From the NCBI RefSeq assembly GCF_000231445.1, contig NZ_AGFR01000003.1, positions 682,001 through 746,000 of the forward strand: 64,000 nt of DNA, given 5' to 3'. The first letter of the stretch is position 1; every line of letters starts with the position of its first letter. The DNA is from Commensalibacter intestini A911 (lineage in GTDB: Bacteria > Pseudomonadota > Alphaproteobacteria > Acetobacterales > Acetobacteraceae). The position numbers were made by a program, and so were the translations under genes. Below the pieces are notes generated by a model. It saw nothing but the letters and a program-made list of their open reading frames with translations, was not told where the DNA came from and did not search any database. This document shows, piece after piece, positions 37,695-45,414 of this stretch.

Positions 37695-38621
37695 ATGGCA
37701 AAAGCAATTATTTTAACAGAAGATTTTGCAGGGATGAAGTCTCAGGCTTTTGGTTTGGCAGAGCGTTCAGGATATGAAAAGGAATTATGTAGTTTAACGC
37801 CTAAAAAGCCATGGAGCTTGATTTCAGCACCTTATTGGCCTTTTCCTTTGAAAGGCGTAGAACCCTTTCAAATTGAAGATACGCCATTGATCATTAGTGT
37901 CGGTAGTGTGGGTGGTGTCGTGAATGCTGCTATTCGTAAGCCAGGAAGAATGGCTATTCATATTCAAAATCCGCGTATTTCTCCTGATAAATTTGATTTG
38001 GTTATTGTTAATCCTCATGATCAGTTAACAGGTAAGAATGTTCTTGTTTCAAGAACAGCATTACATCATATCTCTCCTCAGTTATTGTCTGAAAATAAAG
38101 AAAAGTGGCAGCCATTTTTTCAATCTTATGTAAAGCCACTTGTGGCAATATTAATTGGTGGAAATAATGGCCGTTTTACTTTAGGTAAAATCGAAGCTCA
38201 ACAAATCGCGGTGCAATTAGCTCATCTTATTAAAACAGAAAATGTAACTATTGCATTAACCCCATCAAGGCGTACGGATCCAGAAGCAATAGAAGTTTTT
38301 AAACAGGTTTTAACACCTTTAGGATCTTACGTATGGGATGGAGCAGGGGATAACCCTTATCTTGGATTATTAGCTTGTGCAGATTTCATTTTAGTAACAA
38401 CAGATAGTGTTTCAATGATTTCAGAGGCAGCAGCTACGAATGTGCCTGTGATGATTCTTCCGTTGCCAGGAAAATCAAAAAGAATATCACTTTTTATTGA
38501 TTCTATGCAGAAAGAAAATCGAGTAAGATGGTTTAAAGGGCAGTTAGAAGATTGGTTAACTACGCCTTTGGATGATACAGAAGAGATCGTTTTACAGGTT
38601 AAAAAGAGATTATCTCTTTAA
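37695..38621 (+). CDS. ELM1/GtrOC1-family protein
   Basis: This 308-residue protein belongs to the ELM1-like family (plant mitochondrial-fission ELM1 and bacterial homologues), which has a GT-B-like fold. Typical blocks are GMKSQAFGLAE near the start, IHIQNPRISPDKFDLVIVNPHD, ILIGGNNGRFTLG, ALTPSRRTDPEAI, VWDGAGDNPYLGLLACADFILVTTDSVSMISEAAATNVPVMILPLPGK. In bacteria it is often found with envelope-glycan genes and is suspected to be a glycosyltransferase. The 19-base gap to the GT4 gene makes one operon likely. Its biochemical role is unproven. Confidence 0.88.
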   Translation: MAKAIILTEDFAGMKSQAFGLAERSGYEKELCSLTPKKPWSLISAPYWPFPLKGVEPFQIEDTPLIISVGSVGGVVNAAIRKPGRMAIHIQNPRISPDKFDLVIVNPHDQLTGKNVLVSRTALHHISPQLLSENKEKWQPFFQSYVKPLVAILIGGNNGRFTLGKIEAQQIAVQLAHLIKTENVTIALTPSRRTDPEAIEVFKQVLTPLGSYVWDGAGDNPYLGLLACADFILVTTDSVSMISEAAATNVPVMILPLPGKSKRISLFIDSMQKENRVRWFKGQLEDWLTTPLDDTEEIVLQVKKRLSL

Positions 38622-38656
38622 AATATTTTGATAGATCATTTGTATTTTGTCTTTTA

Positions 38657-38679
38657 AAGATGTATATTAAATATATCTT
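38657..38679. promoter_or_regulatory. NsrR-like operator 1 upstream of hmp
   Basis: An 11-1-11 dyad (AAGATGTATAT, T, AAATATATCTT) matches the NsrR consensus I recall (AAGATGYATTT-N-AAATRCATCTT) at 10 of 11 positions in each half. The flanks extend the symmetry to an outer inverted repeat from 38651 to 38685 (CTTTTAAAGAT with ATCTTTAAAAG). NsrR represses NO-detoxification genes and is relieved by nitric oxide. The outer arms could also serve as a terminator for the upstream gene. Confidence 0.6.
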
Positions 38680-38719
38680 TAAAAGACTCTCATAGTTTCA
38701 AAGTATTTTTTTTCATTAA

Positions 38720-38742
38720 AACATGTATTTAATATACATCTT
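38720..38742. promoter_or_regulatory. NsrR-like operator 2 upstream of hmp
   Basis: A second 11-1-11 dyad (AACATGTATTT, A, ATATACATCTT) ends 20 bases before the hmp ATG. Each half matches the NsrR-type consensus at 10 of 11 positions. Its centre is 63 bases from that of the first dyad, six helical turns, so bound dimers would lie on the same DNA face. Confidence 0.6.
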
Positions 38743-38762
38743 AAATCGTTAGGAGTTATTCA

Positions 38763-39965
38763 ATGCTTACGGAAAGTCAAAAATCTTTAATTAAAGCCAC
38801 TGTTCCAGTACTCAGAGAGCATGGTGTTGCCTTGACCTCTCATTTTTACCAAAGAATGTTAACTGGAAATCCAGAATTAAAACAGGTTTTTAATCGTGGA
38901 CACCAAGAAGCTGGAAAACAACAGCATGCTTTGGCAACAGCTGTGTTGGCGTATGCAGAGAATATTGATAATCCGTCAGTTTTAGAAAATGCTTTGGTTC
39001 ATATTGCTCATAAACATGTGACGATCAGCATTCGTGCAGAGCATTATCCTATTGTTGGTAAACATTTGTTAGCTTCTATTAAAGAAGTTTTAGGCGATGC
39101 TGCAACAGATGAGTTGATTGATGCATGGGGCGTTGCTTATCAACAGTTGGCTAATTTACTGATTGGTATGGAAAGTAATCTTTATAGTAATCTGGTTGAA
39201 GAAGGTGCATGGACAGGTTGGCGTGGATTTAAAGTCGTTAAAAAAACAAAAGAAACGGATCAAGTTACTTCCTTTTACTTAAAACCAGTTGATGGCGGAA
39301 AAGTTCCTTCATTTCATCCTGGTCAATATATTTCGTTGCGCGTTTATGTTCCTGAATGGGATTTGATGCAACCTAGACAATATACCCTTTCTGATGCACC
39401 AGGCAAAGACACTTACCGTATCTCTGTAAAGCGTGAAGAAGCAACAGCAAAAACACCAGCAGGTCGAGTTTCCAATGTTTTACATCAAGATTATAATGAA
39501 GGGGATATTATAGATCTTGCTGCTCCTGGTGGAGAGTTCTTCTTGGATGAAAAAAACAATAAACCTGTTTATTTGATTAGTGCAGGTGTTGGTATTACCC
39601 CAATGGTATCGATGTTAACTTATTTATCAGAACATCATACTCAACGACCAGTATCTTTTATTCATGGTGCTCGTAATAAAGAAACATATGCATTGCATCA
39701 TCAGGTCAATGAAATCGTTCAGAAAAATTCAAATATCAAGAAAATTACTTTTTATTCAGATAAAAATACTAAAGCAGAGCAAAATGACTATGCAGGACGT
39801 ATGGATTTAAAAGCAATTAAAGAGATTATTGTTCCTGATGCTCAGTATTATCTTTGTGGGCCTACTCAGTTTATGCAAGAACGTGCAAGTGATTTGAAAT
39901 CTCTTGGGGTTCCAGAGGCAAATATTCATGCAGAAGCTTTCGGGACGGGCTCTTTAGTGATTTAA
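38763..39965 (+). CDS. hmp: Flavohaemoglobin, nitric oxide dioxygenase
   Basis: This enzyme converts NO with O2 and NAD(P)H to nitrate and protects against nitrosative stress. The 400-residue protein joins an N-terminal globin domain (proximal His in IAHKHVTISIRAEHYPIVGKHLL) to a ferredoxin-reductase-type module. FAD binding is in RQYTLSDAPGKDTYRISVKRE and NAD(P)H binding in SAGVGITPMVSML, with a final YYLCGPTQFMQ. The ribosome site TAGGAG lies 7 bases upstream. Two NsrR-like dyads in the promoter suggest NO-responsive derepression. No nsrR-type Rrf2 gene is in the window. Confidence 0.96.
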   Translation: MLTESQKSLIKATVPVLREHGVALTSHFYQRMLTGNPELKQVFNRGHQEAGKQQHALATAVLAYAENIDNPSVLENALVHIAHKHVTISIRAEHYPIVGKHLLASIKEVLGDAATDELIDAWGVAYQQLANLLIGMESNLYSNLVEEGAWTGWRGFKVVKKTKETDQVTSFYLKPVDGGKVPSFHPGQYISLRVYVPEWDLMQPRQYTLSDAPGKDTYRISVKREEATAKTPAGRVSNVLHQDYNEGDIIDLAAPGGEFFLDEKNNKPVYLISAGVGITPMVSMLTYLSEHHTQRPVSFIHGARNKETYALHHQVNEIVQKNSNIKKITFYSDKNTKAEQNDYAGRMDLKAIKEIIVPDAQYYLCGPTQFMQERASDLKSLGVPEANIHAEAFGTGSLVI

Positions 39966-40011
39966 TATTGTTCACTATTTAAAATAATTTTATTTTTAGC
40001 TATAGATTGCC

Positions 40012-40062
40012 ATAATTATCTTTTATCATAAGCATATTCTTTCAACGGTAAAAGATAATTAT
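40012..40062 (+). promoter_or_regulatory. 14-bp perfect inverted repeat abutting a start codon
   Basis: ATAATTATCTTTTA (40012-40025) and its exact reverse complement (40049-40062) flank a 23-base loop. The right arm ends one base before the ATG of the DUF3108 gene and covers its ribosome-binding region. It could be a translation-controlling hairpin, an operator, or an AT-rich terminator for hmp. Confidence 0.45.
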
Positions 40063-40063
40063 A

Positions 40064-40903
40064 ATGATGCAGCGTTTTGCTAAAATAGTTGGTATAGCTT
40101 CGGTTTGTAGTTTTGCTACATTAGGAGCAGCTTATGCACAGACAACTTCTAATACTTCAAATCCACAGGAACAAAGCCAACCTGTAAAACTTGTTTATGA
40201 TATTTATAATAAGGGATTACATGTTATTAGCGTTAATGCAAATTATGTATTAACGCCTACGACATATAAGGTAAACGCCCATTTTTTCTCAGCTGGACTA
40301 GGAAGTTTAGTGTTTACACTAGACAGTGATGCCGTTGTTAATGGTGTGTTTAAAAATGGTCAATCTTTACCTGGAGTATATCAATCTACAGGGAAAGATA
40401 AGAATGGTAATTTTAAACTCGTTATGAATTCTAATTATGGTTTAAAAACTGACATTACGACTTTGGATCCTGCCAGAGACAATGATCGAGATGCGTTAAC
40501 CGCTGATCAACAAACAAACAGTTTGGATATGTTAAGCGCGATGGCTGATTTGATGCATCGTGTGAACACCACGGGAAAATGTGATGCGCAGTTTAATTTA
40601 TTAGACGGTTTACGTTCTTTTACATTCCGTAGTCAGACTGCTGCTGGGGAAAGCGATATTCCATCGAATTGGGATAGTCCTTATCGAGGTAAAGCCTTAT
40701 TATGTCAAGTTGTTGCTCAACAAGTTGGTGGCTTTAAGACACATTCTCGTCATCGTGCGTTATTGTCTCAACCTCAACCAGGATCTATATGGTTTCAGAA
40801 AGTTGGCGATATGGGATATTTACCTGTAAGGTTTGATTTTAAAAATCCGAAAATGGGAATGGTTACAGGAATTTTGCAAAAAGTTCCAGTAAGCAAAGAA
40901 TAA
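40064..40903 (+). CDS. DUF3108 periplasmic protein
   Basis: This 279-residue exported protein has a signal peptide (about residues 1-25, cleavage after AAYAQ) and a DUF3108-type beta-rich domain: VYDIYNKGLHVISVNANYVL, YKVNAHFFSAGLGSLVFTLDSDAVVNG, a middle DMLSAMADLM block, the conserved-looking YDG-type region (LLDGLRSFTFRS) and a final LPVRFDFKNPKMGMVTGIL. The fold suggests a lipid- or ligand-binding beta barrel in the envelope; function is unproven. ATG 40064 or 40067 may start translation. It ends 54 bases from convergent clcA-like and shares a terminator with it. Confidence 0.82.
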   Translation: MMQRFAKIVGIASVCSFATLGAAYAQTTSNTSNPQEQSQPVKLVYDIYNKGLHVISVNANYVLTPTTYKVNAHFFSAGLGSLVFTLDSDAVVNGVFKNGQSLPGVYQSTGKDKNGNFKLVMNSNYGLKTDITTLDPARDNDRDALTADQQTNSLDMLSAMADLMHRVNTTGKCDAQFNLLDGLRSFTFRSQTAAGESDIPSNWDSPYRGKALLCQVVAQQVGGFKTHSRHRALLSQPQPGSIWFQKVGDMGYLPVRFDFKNPKMGMVTGILQKVPVSKE

Positions 40904-40916
40904 TGATAAATAAAGC

Positions 40917-40951
40917 AAGCAAGTTAGTAAAGAGCTTCTACTAACTTGCTT
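40917..40951. terminator. 13-bp perfect hairpin between convergent genes
   Basis: AAGCAAGTTAGTA (40917-40929) pairs with TACTAACTTGCTT (40939-40951) across a 9-base loop, with T-rich sequence following on the plus strand. It lies between the stop codons of DUF3108 (40903) and the CLC protein (40957). A bidirectional intrinsic terminator is likely. Confidence 0.8.
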
Positions 40952-40956
40952 TACTT

Positions 40957-42195
40957 TTATTTCGTCAATTTTTGTTGCACGATATAATAGGTTGGCATTG
41001 CTGTTGCGAAACATAAGCAGATTGGGAAAAAATATGCAGGTGAAAACCGAGAAAGCTCAATCATAAAAATCGCTGAAGTGAGTGGCATTTTTTGTGCGAT
41101 TCCAAGAAAAACAGCGGCTGCAATAATCGCAGAACTTGACATTGGAATGGCTGGGAAGACAATATTCCATAGACATGCGGTAACAAACCCTAATGCTCCA
41201 CCCAGCATCATGCTTGGGGTAATACGTCCACCATATGCCCCAGCGACCATGGCTAATAAAACAGCAGCCCATTTACTGGCAAATAACCCGATTGCATAGT
41301 TTAATGGAATTTCTGCGGTGAAGGTTAGCTGATTAGCAGCTTTACCATTTCCAAGGATCTCTGGATATTTAATGGATAAAATACCAACAAGTCCAAATGT
41401 ACAAACCGAGATAAGAATCATAATGGGTTTTGATTTTGGAAGCTTAGGTAAAAACTTAATGCTTTTATCGAATAAGAAGACGGTAAATCCAATAATTGGC
41501 CCAGCGACAATCGCCCAAATTACTAAATAATCATTAAATTTAAGGCATTCTACGGGATATTGAACCAAATCCCCCAATCCTAAACGCACCATAAAAACGG
41601 CCGTGCTGCAACAGATAAAGGCAGCAACGACAGAAGTAACACTCCAGCTGAGGAGTAAGGTTTCCAGGATAAAAATCATTGCAGCCAAAGGCACGTTATA
41701 GACAGCAGCCAAACCAGCACCAGAGGCACAGGCAAGTAATAATTTTCGTTCTTCCTCAGAAGAGTGACAGATTTTTATCCATTGATTGGCAAAAGTTGCG
41801 GTCATTTCTCTGGGGGCGACCTCACGTCCAAGAGGCGAGCCCATGGCAACCGTGACGATTTGTAATAAGGCATGAAAGAACGTGGTGAGGAAAGGGAGGT
41901 TTTTATCTTTGTTTTGAACGGCTGTTTTAATATCGACCAACGGTTTGCCATAGCGGTGGATACAGACCCAACCGACACCGCTTACTAAACCGCAAGCCAG
42001 CAAAGCCAGAACGCGCCTGAGTGGAGACGCATCTTCAACCATGACTCGAAAAGGCATGGTTGCATCAATTGGTGCATTAAAGGTGAGATGTTGTAAGAAA
42101 TGCATTAACAACGTTAATCCAATTCCCACGCATCCGCCGATAATCCCGATGAGAAACAAAGAAAAAATCGTTTTAAAGTTTAAATTATATGCCAT
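40957..42195 (-). CDS. CLC-type chloride channel/antiporter, divergent motif
   Basis: This 412-residue, roughly ten-helix protein belongs to the CLC family. The selectivity-filter region reads GSPLGREVAPRE where typical members have GREGP, so the gating Glu is kept but the glycine-proline pair is altered. GSG-type blocks are weak: the first motif region is HRYGKPLVDIKTA. The block ACASGAGLAAVYNVPLAAMIFILE is a good match to the [12 protein letters not shown] helix. It would exchange Cl- (or another halide or nitrate) for protons, but altered motifs make anion choice uncertain. It is distinct from the CLC at 47417. Confidence 0.87.
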   Translation of the reverse strand: MAYNLNFKTIFSLFLIGIIGGCVGIGLTLLMHFLQHLTFNAPIDATMPFRVMVEDASPLRRVLALLACGLVSGVGWVCIHRYGKPLVDIKTAVQNKDKNLPFLTTFFHALLQIVTVAMGSPLGREVAPREMTATFANQWIKICHSSEEERKLLLACASGAGLAAVYNVPLAAMIFILETLLLSWSVTSVVAAFICCSTAVFMVRLGLGDLVQYPVECLKFNDYLVIWAIVAGPIIGFTVFLFDKSIKFLPKLPKSKPIMILISVCTFGLVGILSIKYPEILGNGKAANQLTFTAEIPLNYAIGLFASKWAAVLLAMVAGAYGGRITPSMMLGGALGFVTACLWNIVFPAIPMSSSAIIAAAVFLGIAQKMPLTSAIFMIELSRFSPAYFFPICLCFATAMPTYYIVQQKLTK

Positions 42196-42393
42196 GTGTA
42201 GGGGATATGATCCAAAAGATCATTTAAAATAAAGAGATTAAAAATATATTAATACAAAATTTGAGAGTAAATTATAAGGGGTCTGATGAATTAATAAATA
42301 AGTAGCGTATCAAGTAATGTAATTAGTGATACTATTTTCATTACTTTCATCTTATAATTTTGAAAGTTTAATGTGAATATAAAGAGGTATGTT

Positions 42394-42876
42394 GTGATTA
42401 TTAATACAGAGCAATATTTGCACGAATTAACCAAAGATATGGGAGGGAAAGATTTACTTAAACCATCTGAAGTAGAAAATCTTAAAAAGTGTTTAGATAT
42501 CGCTTTAGATTTAAGAAAATTTGAGATTGAACTCTATTGGAAACGAACCACTTATTTTTGGGGTATTAATGCAGCAATCTTAGCTTTTTATGGCGTTATG
42601 TTAACATCAAAAAAAGATGTTGATCCTTTCTTTTTAATTATAATTTCTGCTTTTGGGATACTTGCATCTGCTTGTTCCTATTATCTCAATAGAGGTGGGA
42701 AGTTTTGGCAAGAAAATTGGGAAATGCATGTCAATTATTTATCTTCATTTATAAATGGCAATCTTTTTAAGATAGTTCCTAAGAAAAATGAAGATCATTT
42801 TTCTGTGTCTAGAATAAATCTTTTTTTAGTGGGGCAATTTGTATTTTATGGTTGTTCATTTTTGTTTATTATTTAA
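42394..42876 (+). CDS. RipA-like octameric-membrane-protein family protein
   Basis: This 160-residue protein has two central membrane helices (about residues 58-75 and 83-100) and a likely third at the C-terminus (about 140-160). The block CLDIALDLRKFEIELYWKRTTYFWGINAAILAFYG matches what I recall of RipA-like octameric membrane proteins; that family name is from memory. GTG 42394 is preferred because AGAGG sits six bases before it; the GTG at 42373 would add seven residues and has no ribosome site. It is followed 8 bases later by another small membrane protein. Function is unknown. Confidence 0.68.
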   Translation: MIINTEQYLHELTKDMGGKDLLKPSEVENLKKCLDIALDLRKFEIELYWKRTTYFWGINAAILAFYGVMLTSKKDVDPFFLIIISAFGILASACSYYLNRGGKFWQENWEMHVNYLSSFINGNLFKIVPKKNEDHFSVSRINLFLVGQFVFYGCSFLFII

Positions 42877-42884
42877 CGAACTTT

Positions 42885-43226
42885 ATGGATTTAGATTTAG
42901 GTCTAACCCTAACCCCTATTAATTTAAAAGGGCTGTTTATTTATAGAATTTTTATTGTATTATTGTTATTTATGCTTTTGTATTATGTTACGAGGCCATA
43001 TTATATTTTTATGATAATTCTCATTTTGATAATGATGTGTTTTTTCTTTGTGTTCATAGATAGAATTCTAAATTTAGAACGAAATTTAGACCTAAATTAT
43101 ATCATAAGTTTTACATTAATTTTGACGTTTGTAGCATTAGTTGTTGTAATGATCTTGAGGTTTTTAGAGAATTCTTTTTTCTCCGACAAGGAAAAATATA
43201 TAAAGTTTGATGATCAACCTCAATAG
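42885..43226 (+). CDS. Small hydrophobic membrane protein
   Basis: This 113-residue protein has three hydrophobic helices (about residues 18-33, 38-56 and 68-93) and a charged C-terminal tail ENSFFSDKEKYIKFDDQPQ. ATG 42885 is used, although no clear ribosome site is seen; the frame extends upstream only through TTG 42852 inside the previous gene. The 8-base gap from the RipA-like gene suggests one transcription unit and a possible physical complex. No family is recognised. Confidence 0.55.
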   Translation: MDLDLGLTLTPINLKGLFIYRIFIVLLLFMLLYYVTRPYYIFMIILILIMMCFFFVFIDRILNLERNLDLNYIISFTLILTFVALVVVMILRFLENSFFSDKEKYIKFDDQPQ

Positions 43227-43281
43227 CAGAATATTTTAATGAATATTGCCTGTTTTAGAGGTGAACTCAGAAAAGCATAAA

Positions 43282-43306
43282 GGGTGTTATGTTTTTATAA
43301 ACACCC
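43282..43306. terminator. Hairpin between convergent small membrane gene and gph
   Basis: GGGTGTT (43282-43288) pairs with AACACCC (43300-43306) over an 11-base T-rich loop. It lies between the stop codons of two convergent genes (43226 and 43320). It is a short, GC-containing stem and a plausible bidirectional terminator. Confidence 0.6.
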
Positions 43307-43319
43307 AGTATAATAATTG

Positions 43320-44000
43320 TTATTTTGACATTACGTTTTCCGCAACGTTAGGTAATTCCAACAGCGTATTCGCAACTAACGTGGCTTGTTTACCGATCTC
43401 TGCTGGGCCATATCCCCATGCTGCGTAAACACTACCTGCGACTTTGGCATTTTTGGCAACGAGGATATCGTTAATATGATCCCCAACCATGACTGTTTTT
43501 GCTGGATCTGCATTGAGCATTTTCATAATGCCTTCTAAATGGCAAGCATGAGGTTTCTTATCTGCAAATAAATCCCCACCACCAACAGCATCGAAAAAAT
43601 GATCTATTTTTAGTTGTTCTAGGATCAATTTCGCAGCACTGGTAATTTTGTTGGTGCACAGAGCGATTTTCCAGCCACGTTTTTTAAATTCTTCCATTGC
43701 TTGCACAGCACCTTCAAAAGGGCGAGAATAATCGGTGGAGTGTTTAACATAATAAGCAATAAAACGATCGGTAGCTTCTTGAATATCAATCTTGCTGCCT
43801 GCATTGCCTGCATGGGCTAAGAGGCGTTCAACCAAGACTTTAATTCCATCCCCAATCATTAAACGAACATCTTGATCTGTGACAGAAGGTAGTTGATAAG
43901 ACTGCATTAAATACCGTGCACTATTGGCCAGATCAGGCAAACTATCGATTAATGTTCCGTCCATATCGAACACGATCACAGGATTGGTATCATAACTCAT
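43320..44000 (-). CDS. gph: Phosphoglycolate phosphatase (HAD superfamily)
   Basis: This HAD hydrolase of 226 residues removes phosphate from 2-phosphoglycolate formed in DNA repair or photorespiratory-type metabolism. The nucleophile motif is VFDMDGTLIDSLPD, the Thr/Ser motif is ALCTNK, the Lys is in VGGGDLFADKKPHACHL, and the acidic motif is MVGDHINDI. The start at 44000 (product beginning SYDTNPVIVFD) is chosen since the open frame upstream to 44159 lacks domain character and would overlap divergent glmU. It is divergent from glmU. Confidence 0.9.
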   Translation of the reverse strand: MSYDTNPVIVFDMDGTLIDSLPDLANSARYLMQSYQLPSVTDQDVRLMIGDGIKVLVERLLAHAGNAGSKIDIQEATDRFIAYYVKHSTDYSRPFEGAVQAMEEFKKRGWKIALCTNKITSAAKLILEQLKIDHFFDAVGGGDLFADKKPHACHLEGIMKMLNADPAKTVMVGDHINDILVAKNAKVAGSVYAAWGYGPAEIGKQATLVANTLLELPNVAENVMSK

Positions 44001-44076
44001 CGTTTTTTTCTTTCTAAAGTTATAAAAATGATTATAAATAAAATAGAATATTCCTAATTTATTATTATGGCGAGTT

Positions 44077-45387
44077 ATGAGTAAATCCACAAACACTTTA
44101 CCAGAATCTGTTGCAGTTATTTTAGCTGCAGGGATGGGAACCCGTATGAAATCAGCCAAACCAAAGGCGATGCATCCTTTGGCTGGTAAACCAATGTTGC
44201 GTTATCTGTTGGATAATGTTGAACAAGTATTTGATAAAGTGGTTGTCGTGGTAGGTCCTGATATGGACGAAGTCGCACAACTGGCAGCACCTCATCAAGT
44301 TGTGGTGCAAGAAGATCGTCTTGGTACAGCGCATGCAGCCATCCAGGCAGAGCCTTATTTTGGTAAAGGCACGGTTACGATCCTTTATGCAGATAATCCG
44401 TTGGTCAGCAAAGAAACATTACAAAAGATTCTAGAATGCCAGCAAGAACGTGATGTTGATATGGTCTTAATGGCGATGGAATGTGTTGATCCTAAATCTT
44501 ATGGTCGTATCGTCGAGAAAAAAGGTTGGGTTCGTCGTATTGTTGAAACTTCTGATGCAACAGAAGAAGAAAAGAAAATCCATCTTTGTAATGCAGGTGT
44601 TCTTTGTGCCGAAGTCAATTCGTTTAAATATTGGCTTCGTCAAATAGAGAATAAAAACAGTAAAAAAGAATATTATCTGGTTGATGCTGTTGCTATTGCG
44701 GTGAATGAAGGGAAACATATCAAAGCGCTTCGTGCATCAGAGGCTGAGTTAAGTGGTATTAACTCTAAATCAGAACTGGCGATTGCGGAACAAGTTGTGC
44801 AACAACAACTACGCAAAAAAGCAATGGATAATGGCGTGACGATGCTTGCCCCAGAAACTGTCTTTTTATCTGCTGACACGGTTTTGGAGGAAGATATTTT
44901 AATTTATCCTCATGTTGTTTTTGGCCCTAAAGTTCATGTGCACTCTGGTGTAGAAATTCGTTCTTTTAGTCATTTAGAAGGGTGTGAAGTTAAAGAGGGT
45001 GCTATGATTGGTCCTTATGCACGGTTACGCCCCAATGCAGTTGTTGGTAAAGATGCGCATGTTGGTAATTTTGTAGAGTTAAAAGCAACAACATTAGGTG
45101 AAGGTGCTAAGGTTAATCACTTGACCTATTTAGGAGACACAGTGGTTGGCCGTAAGACGAATGTTGGTGCAGGCACAGTGACTTGTAATTATGATGGTGT
45201 GAACAAACATAAAACCATTATTGGTGAAGAGGCATTTATTGGTTCAGATACTATTCTTGTCGCGCCTGTAGAAATTGGTAATAAAAGTTTAATTGCAGCA
45301 GGTAGTGTTATCACTGAAGATGTTCCAGAGAATGCTTTGGCTTTTGGCAGAGCTCGTCAAGTCAATAAAACCAAAACGACTAAATAG
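44077..45387 (+). CDS. glmU: Bifunctional GlcN-1-P acetyltransferase / UDP-GlcNAc pyrophosphorylase
   Basis: This enzyme makes UDP-GlcNAc for peptidoglycan and LPS. The 436-residue protein has the N-terminal uridyltransferase signature ILAAGMGTRMKSAKPKAMHPLAGKPM, QEDRLGTAHA and the metal Asp in YADNPLV. The C-terminal left-handed beta-helix (about residues 245-436) has hexapeptide repeats and acetyl-CoA-site residues in NVGAGTVTCNYDGVNKHKT. Length is slightly below the usual ~450. It is followed 27 bases later by glmS, so the pair forms a UDP-GlcNAc operon. Confidence 0.97.
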   Translation: MSKSTNTLPESVAVILAAGMGTRMKSAKPKAMHPLAGKPMLRYLLDNVEQVFDKVVVVVGPDMDEVAQLAAPHQVVVQEDRLGTAHAAIQAEPYFGKGTVTILYADNPLVSKETLQKILECQQERDVDMVLMAMECVDPKSYGRIVEKKGWVRRIVETSDATEEEKKIHLCNAGVLCAEVNSFKYWLRQIENKNSKKEYYLVDAVAIAVNEGKHIKALRASEAELSGINSKSELAIAEQVVQQQLRKKAMDNGVTMLAPETVFLSADTVLEEDILIYPHVVFGPKVHVHSGVEIRSFSHLEGCEVKEGAMIGPYARLRPNAVVGKDAHVGNFVELKATTLGEGAKVNHLTYLGDTVVGRKTNVGAGTVTCNYDGVNKHKTIIGEEAFIGSDTILVAPVEIGNKSLIAAGSVITEDVPENALAFGRARQVNKTKTTK

Positions 45388-45414
45388 AGTATCAATAGTA
45401 AGAAAGAAAAATCT

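Noticed and set aside
31321-42290. Recurring CCCCTTATA motif at several intergenic places as a regulatory element
   Set aside because: One occurrence is explained by a terminator stem, and the others have no consistent position relative to genes.
44001-44159. N-terminal extension of gph
   Set aside because: It would overlap divergent glmU by 83 bases, and the phosphatase nucleophile motif already starts near residue 10 from the ATG at 44000.
45388-45414. glmS ribozyme or riboswitch before glmS
   Set aside because: The spacer from glmU is only 27 bases, too short for the ribozyme, which is in any case known from Gram-positive bacteria.
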